In this document: positions 1-10,884 of the stretch, one piece after another
Position numbering within the stretch: position 1 is the first letter of the stretch
Layout of the letters: the number at the start of each line of letters is the position of its first letter
Source: Tetracentron sinense
Taxonomy: Eukaryota; Streptophyta; Magnoliopsida; Trochodendrales; Trochodendraceae
NCBI GenBank assembly: GCA_015143295.1
Contig: CM026554.1
Location: 34,175,531-34,239,530 of the forward strand
Length of the DNA stretch: 64,000 nt
Direction of reading: 5' to 3'
Made by a program: the position numbers and the translations under genes
The notes under the pieces: model-generated
What the model was told of the DNA's origin: nothing
The model's input: the letters and a program-made list of their open reading frames with translations, nothing else
Databases searched by the model: none

Positions 1-916
1 CATGGTCATCTTCAATCTAGGTTATCCTTTAGATTCCAACTTAAAAACATAGAATTCCACCAAAACCACTCATGTAACTAAGGTTACTGAATTCCAGGCT
101 TTGAGATTATCCTCTAAGTTTACCTATCCAAAATTTAACCAATCTATATACATGCATAATTAGGCATAATTTACATGAAAGTTAGACAAAAATAGTACAT
201 AGAATAGAATCATAATTAACATCATAGAATTTCGGTACAAAATCATCATTCAACCATAGTCTCTCCCTTCTGATCTCATTCATGTGCAAATCCTAAAATC
301 ATCCCTTTTCATCAAAGTCAATCCATAAGTGCATAGGAACTTCTTCAACAGTCATAATCTCATGCCTAAAATATAAACATAGTCTCCAATTCATCATCAC
401 TACATTAACATCATATTGAATTCCATATACCTTATTTCATTCATGATCATTAATACAAAATCCTCTTGAAATCATACAAACCTTAATCAACATAACATGA
501 AAGCATGAAATCATCATTCTTAGAACTTAAAATCGTCACAGCGTACATATTATTAGGTTTAAGCAGTGTGTGGTAACTTCCTTGATCGCTTCCCTACGAT
601 CGAACCGCTTTAGAATGGCCTTGGAGGTGATCTCCAAGCTTTCTCTTTCTTCTCATTGTGAAAACCTTTGAGAAAACCTAGGTTGAACTCTCTCTGGCAT
701 ATTTTGACCATTTTCTTTGCTTTAAACCTTAACCATTGACCATGCAATACTTATAACATTAGTTAAAACTTTTCATAGACATAGTTAATCATCAATTAAC
801 AGCAATTAAACATTCTTGGGCATCAATTAACATTAATTGAAATGTTTTTAGAAAAATTTCTATATTTTTATTCAATGTGCACTAGTTTCAAGAAAAATAA
901 GTTTTGGGTCTCTACA
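1..916 (-). repeat. Tekay 3' LTR (partial)
   Basis: Matches the right-hand part of the LTR at 4620-6633 almost throughout (for example the segments around 120-480 and 5520-5900). It ends at 916 in TCTACA, which is TGTAGA on the element strand. Compared with the other LTR it lacks about 330 bases near 695, equivalent to about 6098-6425. This may have removed promoter sequence from this copy. The remainder lies outside the window. Confidence 0.88.
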
Positions 917-931
917 ACCTCCCCTCCTTAT
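917..931 (-). other. Polypurine tract of the Tekay element
   Basis: On the minus strand AAGGAGGGGAGGT lies directly against the TGTAGAGACC start of the 3' LTR. This is where plus-strand DNA synthesis would be primed. Confidence 0.75.
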
Positions 932-972
932 TAGAATTTCATCATCGAAATTAAGAACTTGCATAAACTAGA

Positions 973-1404
973 TTAAATGAAAAGGTGAGGATATTTTTCT
1001 CTAACTTCATCTTCTCTTTCCCAAGTGGCTTCTTCAACAGAATGATGTTGCCATCGAAGGAGAACCAATAGAATTGTCTTTGTGCGAAGAACTTGGTTCT
1101 TTCGATCCAGAATTTGAGCCAGTTGCTCAGCTAGAGTCAAATCCTCTTGAATCTCTAATGGTTCAAAATAAGTCACATGAGACAAATCTGGAATATATTT
1201 CCTCATCATGGATATATGAAACAAATTATGGAATGCCGCCATGTGAGGAGGTAAAACAACCCTATAAGCGACTTCTCCTACTCTTATGATGATTTTAAAA
1301 GGGCCCACGTATCTTGGACTGAGTTTTCCTCTTTTGCCAAATCTCATCACTCCTTTTGTTTGAGAGATTTTTATAAATACTTGGTCCCTAACTTGAAATT
1401 CCAA
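973..1404 (-). pseudogene. Tekay integrase C-terminus with chromodomain
   Basis: This 143-codon frame begins in the integrase C-terminal region (motifs GKLSPRYVGPF and HNLFHISMMRKY, the usual GPF/Y-like module) and ends in a chromodomain-like segment (ILDRKNQVLR, then LLRWQHHSVEEATWE and HLF). A C-terminal chromodomain defines chromoviruses and is thought to direct integration into heterochromatin. The codon order and 3' position fit the Tekay lineage. It is separated by stops or frameshifts from the integrase core upstream (higher coordinates), so it is a remnant. Confidence 0.85.
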
Positions 1405-1459
1405 GTCTCTTGGACGAGTATCAACATAACTCTTTTGCCTACTTTGTGTAGTTTTTAGC

Positions 1460-2326
1460 CTATCCCTGATTAACTGAATTTATTTGCTCAATGAGTTCAA
1501 GACCTAATATTTTTCGTTCACCTACTTCATTACAACATAGAGGTGAATAACAACTTCTACCATAAAGTACCTCGAAGGGTGCCATTTGAATGCTTGCCTG
1601 GTAGTTGCTATTGTAGGCAAACTCTACTAATGACAAGTGATCTTCCAACTACCGTAGAAATCCAACATACATGCCCGTAGCATATCTTCAATAATCTGAT
1701 TCACCCTCTCAGTTTGCCCATCAGTCTGAGGATGAAAGGCTGTGCTGAAATCCAATCGAGAACCCATAGCTTGCTGAAAGCTTTTTCAAAATCTCGAGGT
1801 GATCAATCTTGTATCTCTTCAAAACAATGCTAATAGGTACTCCATGCAAAGGAACCACTTCCTTAATGTACAGTTCTGCCAGCTTGTTCGAATTGAAGTT
1901 AGTATGATATGGAAGAAAGTGAGCTGACTTGGTCATTTAGTCAACTATAACCTCATATAACATCAGAGATCTTCGATGTCCTTGGCAATCTTACTATAAA
2001 GTTCATCGAGATGTTTTCCCATTTCCATTCCAGAATAGGGAGTGACTGAAGTAATCCTGCCAGTATTTGGTGTTCAGCCTTGACTTGTTGGAAAACCAAA
2101 CATTTAGACACATAAGTTGCCACATCTCTCTTTATATTTCTCCACTAGAAGTGTTTCTTCAAGTTTTGTTACATCTTGGTGCTTCCAGGATGAACAATAT
2201 ACTTTGACTTGTGTGCCTCATCCAATATTTACCTCCCTAGTTCCTCATTGACAGGAACACATATTCTCCCATCAAAGGAAAGAGAACCATCCCCAATCAG
2301 CCTGAAGTCTTTGTTGCCCTTGTTAA
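1460..2326 (-). pseudogene. Tekay integrase core, fragmented
   Basis: Several short frames carry integrase fragments. 1460-1648 has the region after the catalytic Glu ([13 protein letters not shown] and FEVLYGRSC). 1721-1936 has the central core (MTKSAHFLPY, then LYIKEVVPLHGVP). DNA between about 1950 and 2326 matches the zinc-binding and early core region in shifting frames. Several frameshifts and stops make it non-functional. It lies between RNase H (2327-3025) and the chromodomain fragment, the expected Ty3 order. Confidence 0.82.
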
Positions 2327-3025
2327 TCATCTTGTGAAGAACTCCCATAGTTCTTCATCTGTGGTTTGGAGATCCTTGATCTTGTCTAATAGCATTGGCC
2401 TGACCATGATGTTAGCCATTAAGGCTCCTGATGTGCCAACACTGATATTTGCCTTATTGTTGGACAAGTCTTCCAATAATCTCCATTCATGAATCATCAT
2501 GTGAGCTAATAGTCCAAAAGGTTTTCTTGTAAGTGCATCTGCCATTACATTGGACTTCCCCGGATGGTATAGGATCGAACAATCATAATCCTTAAGGAAT
2601 TCTACCCAATGATGTTGCCTCAAGTTTAACTCCTTTTGAGAGAAGAGATACTTCAAGCTCTTATGATTAGTGAATATCTCAAACTGCTCTCCATAAAGAT
2701 AATGCCTCCATATCTTAAGAGCGAATACGATTGCTGCAAGCTCTAGATCGTGAGTAGGATAGTTCTTCTCGTGGTTCTTCAGTTGTCGGGAAGTATAGGC
2801 AATCACTTTCCTGTGTTGTATGAGAACACATCCTAGTCCAATATGTGAAGCATCACTGTACATAACATAACCTCCACTACCAAATGGAACTGTCAGGATT
2901 GGTGCCGTAGTGAGGCGCTTATTTAACTCTAGAAAACTTTCCTTACATTTGTCATCCCATGTGAACTTTGCATTCTTCCTAATAAGGTGAGTGAGTGGTG
3001 CTGCCAAGCTAGAAAATCCTTCCAC
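2327..3025 (-). pseudogene. Tekay RNase H and RT-RH connection
   Basis: This 232-codon frame begins with the connection segment ([21 protein letters not shown], shortened here to its key part LTHLIRK and FTWDD). RNase H follows, with [15 protein letters not shown] (catalytic Asp in YSDAS), [16 protein letters not shown] (Glu) and [17 protein letters not shown], and it ends near [12 protein letters not shown]. It is the best-preserved segment of this pol. A stop separates it from the RT frame upstream. It would degrade genomic RNA during reverse transcription. Confidence 0.88.
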
Positions 3026-3136
3026 GAATCATCTATAATAGCCAGCAAGGCCCAAAAAGCTCCTGATCTCGGTAACACTCTTGGGTCTACCCCAATCTAC
3101 TACTGCTTCTATCTTTGATGAGTCAACTAAAATCCC

Positions 3137-3854
3137 TTATGCTGAAACCATATGACTAAAAAAAGACACTTTCTCAAGCCAAAACTCACACTTTCTTAGT
3201 TTAGCATATAATTGATGTTCCCTTAGTGCCTTTAAATTGTGCCGGAGATATCTCTCATATTCTTTTTGAGTTTGAGAGTATACCAGGATATCATCCACAA
3301 ACACTATTACATACAAATCCAAGGCTAACTTGAATATTCTGTTCATCAGATCCATGAAGGCTACTGGTGCATTAGTCAAACCAAAAGGCATGACTTGAAA
3401 CTCAAAGTACCAATATCTAGTTCTGAAAGCATTCTTTAGAACATTTTCTGCTTTTATCTTCAACTGATGGTAGCTTGATTTAAGATCAATCTTCAAGAAG
3501 TACTTGGCTCCTTGCAACTGATCGAATAAGTAATCTATTCATGGCAATCAAATACTTATTCTTGATGGTGACTTTATTCAGTTGCCTATAATCGATGCAC
3601 ATCCTCATCGAACTATCTTTCTTCTTTACAAAGAGCCCTTGAGTTCCTAATGGTGACATACTGGGTCTAATGAAACCCTTTTTCGACAACTCCTGAATCT
3701 GATCTTTTAACTCTTTCAATTTTGCTGGAGCCATCCTATAAGGTGCTTTTGAAAGCGGTGTAGTACCCGGAGTTAGATCAATAGTGAACTCTATCTCCCT
3801 GTTTTGTGGCAAACCAGGCAAGTCATTGGGAAATACATCCAAGAATTTGTTCAC
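3137..3854 (-). pseudogene. Tekay reverse transcriptase, frameshifted
   Basis: Two overlapping frames make up the RT. 3486-3854 holds the N-terminal half (ATG-initiated by chance; [33 protein letters not shown]). 3137-3517 holds the palm ([20 protein letters not shown], and the catalytic FVDDILVYS). A frameshift near 3486-3520 separates the halves. The YRQLN and FVDD boxes are intact in sequence but cannot be read as one protein. Confidence 0.9.
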
Positions 3855-4021
3855 TATAGGAATGCTAGAAGAATCCTAGTTTTCTGGATTCGAGATGCTC
3901 AAAGCTGCGAATCTACCAATATCTTTTTTTTTCAATCCCCAAAAATGGAAAGGTGGTCCATCAATAGGCTTGAAGTTGACAACTTTCTTGAAACAATCGA
4001 TGTGACTATAATAAGCAAAAA

Positions 4022-4282
4022 CTAATCCATGCCAAGAATAACATCGAAGTCTTGGAACTCAAGAACAATCAAGTTGGTGGCATATATCTCTTGTTTTCCA
4101 ATCCAAATGATACAAGACCGATACACTCTATCTGTGATAACTGAATTGCCTATTGGTGTGACAATGGATAGTGCACGCTCTAGTGAACTTGATTTCATAG
4201 GAAAGTCTTGGGTAAATCCTAGTGACCAACAAATGTGTGGATCCAGTGTCAACAAGACTTTTGTTAGATAGTCATTAACCAA
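4022..4282 (-). pseudogene. Tekay aspartic protease remnant
   Basis: The frame at 4022-4282 ends in the LEFQDFDVILGMD motif typical of Ty3 proteases. The active-site block (V-D-T-G-S-T-H on the minus strand near 4240-4258) is present but in a neighbouring frame, so a frameshift divides the domain. It lies immediately upstream of RT. No gag remains on its 5' side. Confidence 0.72.
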
Positions 4283-4603
4283 TAGTGTGCCTAAGCTTCA
4301 TAAATTTCTATGTCATGATTTTCATACAAAAGTTCGTACGTCACAATAATCCATTTATAATAGTATAATAGCATTTTTACAATCAACATAGAATTTCACA
4401 CCGGGATATCTATTTCTTCTATTGTTGCGCTCATGATGATAGTCCTGAGTGTAAACAGTAAACCATAAGTCTTCTAAATGAAAAACTTAAACATAAGGAT
4501 AACACTCAATGCTAAGCCTAGATAACTTTAGTGTTTTATTCATGCTGTTGTTTTTCTAAGTTTTATGTCCTATGTTTCATTCCTAAGGGATCTAATGCCT
4601 TTA
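4283..4603. other. Leader remnant, gag missing
   Basis: Between the protease remnant and the PBS there are only about 320 bases of AT-rich sequence without a recognisable gag or zinc knuckle. A Tekay element normally has well over 1 kb of gag here, so an internal deletion is inferred. Confidence 0.6.
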
Positions 4604-4615
4604 GCTTTGATACCA
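4604..4615 (-). other. Primer binding site, tRNA-iMet type
   Basis: The minus strand reads TGGTATCAAAGC, 4 bases inside the 5' LTR end. It matches the usual TGGTATCAGAGC iMet site with one change. Confidence 0.85.
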
Positions 4616-4619
4616 CCTC

Positions 4620-6633
4620 TGTCACGCCCCAAAATCCCATGTTGGCCTAAATAGGACTTTGGACCCGTGGCACTGCATTCTATATCCATGAAACATATTA
4701 CATGCAAGTCAAACTAAATATGAGTTCAAAATTTTCTTCTATATCAAATAAAACTCCAATCTAATGATATAGATCAACTGTCGAACAACTAACAAATAAT
4801 AATCTGATCACCCATATGATCTCAAATACTGAATTTAAAACCTAAGCAACATCTTTAACTTTGTCTTATTATATTCTTTTCAACTGAAATAAAGTAACTA
4901 ACTAAAAGCTCAACAATATGGATAGTAGTCCGGATTGATCTCTTCCATGAGATAATCACCTTCTTGCTCTTCTTGGTACTCTTCTTCTATCCAAGGTCCA
5001 AAGCATAAATGTCGAATCCTCCTAAAACGATCGACATAAAAAGTACGACTGAGCTAACGAAAGCTCAGTGCACACAAAGTCTATCTAATAATATCTTAAC
5101 TTATAATCATGGTCATGCTTTATTATAAATAAACATATCTTACAGTTCATGTGCGGGAAACATGTGAACATAACATCATCCATTACATGTAAGACTCATG
5201 ACTCGTGTAACATGTAAGACTTGTGCATGATCATAAAGTTCATGGAAGCATGTGTATCAATGCATGTAAGATAATCTGATTATGTCTGTAACATTAAAGT
5301 TTCCCAATGCCTATAACATAAAAGTTCTTGTGCATGAACTTGTACCTGAGCTTGGACTTGTGAGACATGTGCTTATAATACTTATCATGCGGTGCGACAT
5401 GTGCTTGAGTGTTATGGTCAACTTCAATCTAGGTTATCCCTTAGATTCTAAAAATCAAAACATAGAATTCCACTAAAGCTAGCCATATAACTAAGGTCAA
5501 GGAATTCCGGGTTTTGAGATCATCCTCTAAGTATTTTTACTTATTCAAAATTTAACCAATCCATATACATGCATAATTAGGCATAATTTACATGAAAGTT
5601 ATACAAGAATAGTTAAGTACATAGAATAGAATCATAATTAACATTATGGAATTTTGGTACAAAATCATCATTCGACCATAGTCTCTGTCCCTTATGATCC
5701 CATTCATGTGCAAACCCTAAAATCATCCCTTTTCATCAAATTCAATCCTTAAGTGCATGAGAACTTCTTCAACAATCGTAATAGCATGACTAAAAATATA
5801 AACATAGCCTCCAATTCATCATCACCACACTAAAATTATATCGAATTCCATATACCTTATTTCATTTATGATCATAAATACAAAATCCTCTTGAAATCAT
5901 ACAAACCTTAATCAACATAACATGAAGGCATGAAATCATCATTCTCATAACCTTATTTCATTTAGGTTAGAACAATGTGTGATACCTTCCTTGATCGCTT
6001 CCTTACGATCAAATCGCTTTAGAATGGTCTTGGAGATGATCTCCAAGCTTTCTCCTCCTTCTCATTGCAAAATCTTTGAGGAAACCCAGGTTAAACAACT
6101 CTCTATGATTTCTCAAACTCTTAAAATGTTAAAACCCCTAATCCCCATGAGTTAAGGTCCTTACATAGGCAATAACAGAGTTGAAAGTGTTTAGAACTAC
6201 TAAAAACATTATTCATGCGGCACTATTCAAGCAATCACTATTCACCCAATTTACAATTTTGCCACTGAACTTTGAATAATTTTATAGAGCTCAATTCTTA
6301 TCGGATTAACCTGAAATTTGAACAATTGCTACTTTAGCTCATATAGAATGTACCCTAAAATGTTCATAAATTGTGGAGGACGGAAAATAACTAAAATACG
6401 CCTCTTATAATTGAGGCAATTTTGCCTATTTTGACCATTTTCTTTGCTTTAAACTTTAACCATTGATCATGCAATATTTATAACTATTGTTAAAACTTTA
6501 CATAGACATAGTTAATCATCAATTAAATATTCTTGGGCATCAATTAATATTAATTGAAATATTTTAAGAAAAATTTCCATACTTTCATTCAATGTGCACT
6601 AGTTTCAAGAAAAACAAGTTTTGGATCTTTACA
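4620..6633 (-). repeat. Tekay 5' LTR, full length
   Basis: 2014 bp. On the element strand it begins TGTAAAGATCC (at 6633) and ends GGGGCGTGACA (at 4620), with TG..CA termini. It is directly next to the PBS. It shares the donor-like site (5984-5986), the hairpin (5048-5069), the acceptor-like tract (about 5022-5040) and the acidic frame (4917-4995) with the three Tekay solo LTRs in this window. Confidence 0.92.
5048..5069 (-). other. LTR hairpin (Tekay family copy 1)
   Basis: ACTGAGCT (5048-5055) and AGCTCAGT (5062-5069) form a perfect 8-bp stem with a 6-base loop. The same position in three other Tekay LTRs has different bases that still pair, which suggests selection on RNA structure. Confidence 0.65.
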
Positions 6634-6914
6634 GTTTGGTGTTCGGTTGGGTAAGGTTTGAGTCTTGTACTTGATAACAATTCTCGTAGTGAATTTTGTG
6701 CTGAACTAGGTCCCGTGATTTTTTCCGGAAGGTTTTTCCATGTAAAATATCTCGTGTGTTGTGAATTGTGTGTCTTCTACTATTTCGGCACTTGAGTGCT
6801 TTATTTGCCATAACTCTGATTAATATCTTGTTAAATTTAAAATTGGTAGACATAGCTAGGAAGACCTATTCACCCTCCTCTAGGTCAAAGGAATCATTGA
6901 ATAGAGATATTTCA
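6634..6914 (+). repeat. Element A(+) 5' LTR, 3' portion only
   Basis: 281 bases match the end of the 3' LTR at 16744-17025 (the GGGTAAGG..GAGTCTTGTACTTGAT segment and the TTTCA terminus). The Tekay element that ends at 6633 split the LTR, and the rest is beyond the left edge. Confidence 0.9.
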
Positions 6915-6916
6915 AT

Positions 6917-6928
6917 TGGTATCCGAGC
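6917..6928 (+). other. Primer binding site of element A(+)
   Basis: TGGTATCCGAGC lies 2 bases after the LTR end at 6914. It is an iMet-type site with a CpG-like change compared with TGGTATCAGAGC. Confidence 0.85.
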
Positions 6929-6981
6929 GGGTTCACTCACAAGGTTACTTAAGTGTGATCTTGTTTATAAATTCTTGATCA

Positions 6982-9360
6982 ATGACTACTCTAAGAGAGG
7001 GGTTCTATCTCTTGTCCACCACAGTTTGATGAGAATAATTATGCCTATTGGAAAGCTCGAATGAGAGCCTTTCTCAAATCAATAGATGAGAGAATTTTGA
7101 TGTCTATTACAAATGGGTGGACTACGCCCACTAATATTCTCTGTGATATAACCATCACCAAAGACTGGTCCAGAGATGAGCTTAAGACTAATGAATATAA
7201 CACTATTGGTATCAATGCAATCTTCACTACAGTCACCACCGAGGATTTCCGAATTCCAACAAATTTCTTCTTGTAAAACTGCAAAGGAGGCTTGGGACAT
7301 TCTTGAGATTACCCATGAGGGTATCACTACTGTTAAGATCTCAAAGCTCCAGATGCTCATAACCAAATTTGAAAACCTAAAAATGGAAGATAATGACACA
7401 TTTGATGAATTATTTGCTAAACTGAGTAACATTGTTAATTCTACTTTCAATTTGGGTGAAAAACTTAGTGAGTCTAAAATTGTGAGAAAAATTCATAGAT
7501 CTCTTCCTGAGAGATTTCAATCTAAGGTCACTGCATATAAGAGAGCAAAAATGTGGACTCTCTCAAGATTAAGGAATTGGTTGGGCCTCTCTAAACCTGT
7601 GAACTCAATCTTCGGCCATCCAAGAAAAATAAATTTGTTGCCTTGAAACCTGTCAAAGAAACTTTGGATGAAGATGACAATGACTCGGAATTGGGAGAGA
7701 AGGAGTTGGCCTTATTTGTTAAGAAATTTTAGAAATTTTTGAAAACAACCAAGAGATTTAATTATAGACAAGGAGGAAAATCTCTAGCTTGAAAAGCCAA
7801 AGTCAAAACCTTGAAAAAATAAGAAAATTTTTAAAGGTGATGACAAGAAATCTTGTGGCATCCAATGCTATGATGCAAATGATATGGTCATATCTCACTT
7901 GAATGCCCTAACAATCAGAAAAGCAAGGGAAAAGTGATGAATGCCACATGAGATGACAGTGAAGTTGAAAGTGAAAAATCTGATAGCTCTTCTTCAAGTG
8001 GAGAATCTGCTAATCATATGATCTTTACTGTCTCCCTATCTGAGATTATTGAAACTCTTCCAATGGTTGATGAAAAAAAGAAGTGATGATGGTCAAGAGA
8101 CCGAGACTAGTGAAGATAAGAGTCACAGTGACTCTGAATTTGATGTTGATATGGACTCAGCTTATGAAAATCTATATGTTGAGAGCCTAAAACTGAACAA
8201 GGCAAAAATCTCTTTGAATAGAAAATAAAAAACAGTTCAACTTGAAAGAGATGATTGCAAGCTAGATGCAGAAGGGAAGAGTGTTCTAGTTTCTCAGCTT
8301 GAGAGAGACAAAGCTAACCTTGTGGTAAAATTAGAGTGTCCTGAGGAAGAGAATGTTGCATTAACCGAATGGGTCAAAGTTTTAGAAATTGACACTCCTA
8401 TGAATGGAACTGAAGAGTCAAAGACTCTTGTTTTAGAATTTGAAACTGAGAGAGATAACCTTATTGAGAAGGTCAGGTCTCTTAATAAGGAGTTCCTTAA
8501 TCTCCTCAAAGTTAAAGATGGGTTAGCAAGGAAAGTAGCTGAATTTGAAAAAAGGCGAGACTTCTTAGCATTACCAAAATCCTGGATGATTTGGCTAGAA
8601 TGCAGTGCTTAGCTGTGAACATGACTGACATAGGACACACAGATAGACCATATTTTTTTTATGAATGTTGGTACTGTGGCTAATGCAATTTTAGAGCAAA
8701 TCCATGCAAGTGCAAGTCATGAAAAATCCAATACTTCTGGCACTAAGATAGGATTCCAGAATCTCATGCTCAATCAATTAGGAATCCAGCCTACCCTCAA
8801 CTTAATCAAACTTTTGTTGCTCCAGGATGTGGTAGAAATTTGAATCTAATGAAGCTGTGAGGACACATGTCCATCATTCAGCTAGACGGGCTCCTCCTTC
8901 TAGATTCATTCCCACCTGATTTTATTGTGGAGTGAAGGGTCACAAAGACCTAAGTGCACCGCTTTTAGAAGAAACCCCCGACATGGTTCAAGGAATCAAA
9001 ATCAAAATCAAGGGAATCTTCAAAGAAAAATTTAAGTCCTATCTGAAAAGTCTAGAAGTTTGAATGAAGAAGTGATGAAAATAGCTCAACTCTCTAGTAC
9101 TAGAAATGGTCCGGACACTTGTTATGATTATTATGGAGAAGGTACTAGGATAAACCAAATAGCTAGGGCTCCGCCAAGGTGAAGAAAAAGTAGAAAATCC
9201 AAGAAGAAAAAGGTCAGTCCCACATCTTCTCACACAATGGATAAAGGCCGAAAGGTAAATGAAAAGCTAAAATCCATTTATGTGAGAAAGGATGACCTTA
9301 GACATCTTGCCACTTGTACCTCCTTGACTTCCCAAAATCCTATCTTGCGTGAGGTTGAGT
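6982..9360 (+). pseudogene. Element A(+) gag (UBN2 type), decayed
   Basis: The likely start ATG at 6982 lies about 55 bases after the PBS, as in the A(-) copy. The clearest frame (7176-7646) carries the Copia gag core: AKEAWDILEITHEG, KLQMLITKFENLKMEDND, and RSLPERFQSKV. The frame then breaks. Downstream come a degraded first zinc knuckle (about 7850-7910), an acidic Ser-rich segment, a charged coiled-coil-like part (8322-8612), a second knuckle-like segment (FYCGVKGHK near 8925-8950) and a Lys-rich tail ending in YVRKDDLR (about 9275-9300). It would form the particle shell and bind RNA. At least five frameshifts or stops are present. No protease follows. Confidence 0.82.
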
Positions 9361-10757
9361 GATTGTGTGGTTCTCTCTTATAGCCTAGGTGTTCATCATG
9401 CCCTATTCTCTCCTAGTGCTATCTCTTGGTGTATATTAGATGATTTTGCATCTTGTTTATTTTTCACTCTTTGATTTTGTGTTTGTTGATTAAAAGAAAA
9501 ACCCCAAAAAGATTTTGTATATTCTTTTTAGATAGGTTGTTTTTCTTTTAGATATTAAAAAATCTAAAAACTTTGAAAAAATTTAAAAAAATCTAAAAAG
9601 ATGTTGCTTGGGCTTACTCTCCTATCATACTATGCTCGTTTCAATTTCCTTGCAATCATAATTCATGCCAAGGTAAAAATATTGAATAGGATTAAGTTCA
9701 TGAGGATATTATACCTACTAGGATTTTTGTGTGATTGAAAATAGACAAACTTACTTATCAGAGTTAAAGTTTTGTTAACTACGTTGCTAAGTGTCATCCA
9801 CATGCACTCTGACTGACCCTTGAAGATGGTCTAAACTCCTAAGTATAGGCAATGTTATTATCCATAATGACCCACTTGGTTCACCAAATCTGGATTGACC
9901 GATAAGTTAATTTCCCATCTGCTTGTGCCCTTTTATAAAAAGAATGAGGCAATAGAAAGGGCTACTTTGTGGGATAGTGTGAAAATCTCTATTGGATGCA
10001 AACAATATGTAATGGCTACCTATGCAGACAGTAGTTATCTATTTGGGTTGTTAGTGTGAAAGCCCTGCTTCCAATAGCTAGGGCTACCTACCCAAATAGA
10101 GTGAAAACCACAATTATAAGAAAAAGATGAAAAAGAGGAAAGCCAAGAAAATAATTCCAACAATATGGCTATGTTTGTCAGAAAAAGAAAAGACAAATTG
10201 TTTAAAAAGATGAACATGGGTGAAAATTTGCACATGATCAAGAAATGCTAAATTAAGGAATTAACAGGTTTGACTTCTAGTGATTGAGACACCTTGAGTC
10301 CCTGAAATGAAATAATTTCATAACCTTAATAAAGGGATGAAACATCGGAAAGAGTCAAGTCAGAAACTCCACTACACACTCACTATGCTTCAGAGTGAAA
10401 CTTTTCACTAAATGTGTCTTAGTTGTTAAGTCTGTAATTGATCACCCATGTGACTAGAGCATATGGACATATCCTAATGTAGTCAAAACTTAATGATATT
10501 AAATCTTGGGTGAATTACTTTTGGCCTCTTGGAAATTGTCTCATACATATGTGATTGTGTACTGTTTGATGAAATCATGTTTTCAGGGGGAGCTTCTTGT
10601 TTCAAAACTAGACAAATCTTGCATTCCATAATGATTTCTGATATAAAATAGATCTTAGGGATTTTCTTAACTCAAAGGAAGTTTTTATGGTGTTGGAATT
10701 TAGGGGGAGTGCTTTTGAAATTGAAAAATCTGAGTTTTTGGGAATTTCCCTATGCAG
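9361..10757 (+). other. Non-coding middle of element A(+), place of the missing pol
   Basis: About 1.4 kb without any pol motif. The segment at 9955-10115 is a repeated module also present in A(-) at 43010-43175. The rest is AT-rich, and its order matches A(-) 42180-43770. The short frames here do not agree between the copies. Confidence 0.75.
9955..10115 (+). repeat. Conserved non-coding repeated module in element A(+)
   Basis: Roughly three degenerate repeats contain GGCTACCT and GTGAAA(G/A) blocks with CTATTGG or CAATAG between them. The same arrangement is kept in A(-) at 43010-43175 on the minus strand, although neighbouring coding sequence has decayed. A cis-acting role in packaging, dimerisation or export is possible (inference). 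Confidence 0.6.
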
Positions 10758-10884
10758 GCGTTCGAACGGGCTTATAGTCGTTCTGTGCCGTTCAAACGAC
10801 CAATCAAGCGTTCGAACGACCATCATAGGTTTTGGTTTAAAACCCTCAATTTTCCCTATTTCCTAATTACGTGTTTGAACGGTC
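10758..10884 (+). promoter_or_regulatory. TTCGAA palindromic boxes upstream of the env-like ORF, A(+)
   Basis: Four boxes: GCGTTCGAACGGG (10758), GCCGTTCAAACGACC (10787), GCGTTCGAACGACC (10808) and GTGTTTGAACGGTC (10871). They are the same type as in the LTR at 16213-16366. The env-like start codon follows at 10993. A(-) has four at the same place (42019-42147). An internal promoter or enhancer is inferred. Confidence 0.65.

Larger units (their letters stand above)
1..6633 (-). mobile_element. Ty3 chromovirus (Tekay/Del lineage), decayed, cut by left window edge
   Basis: Minus-strand LTR retrotransposon. The 5' LTR (4620-6633) and the partial 3' LTR (1-916) flank a pol region in the order protease, RT, RNase H, integrase, chromodomain. 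A tRNA-iMet-type PBS lies at 4604-4615 and a purine tract at 917-931. Pol is broken by frameshifts and stops. Only about 320 bases separate the protease remnant from the PBS, so gag is essentially deleted. The element ends at 6633 inside the 5' LTR of element A(+), so it is the younger insertion. The 5-bp target duplication should be GTTTG (6634-6638), with its partner beyond the left edge. Confidence 0.9.

Noticed and set aside
5048-5069. Hairpin as part of a tRNA gene
   Set aside because: No cloverleaf, no B box, and it recurs only inside Tekay LTRs.
9361-10757. Decayed pol hidden by mutations in element A(+)
   Set aside because: A(-) has the same sequence order without pol motifs at similar length. 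Gag and env-like regions of the same age remain recognisable, so pol would be too.
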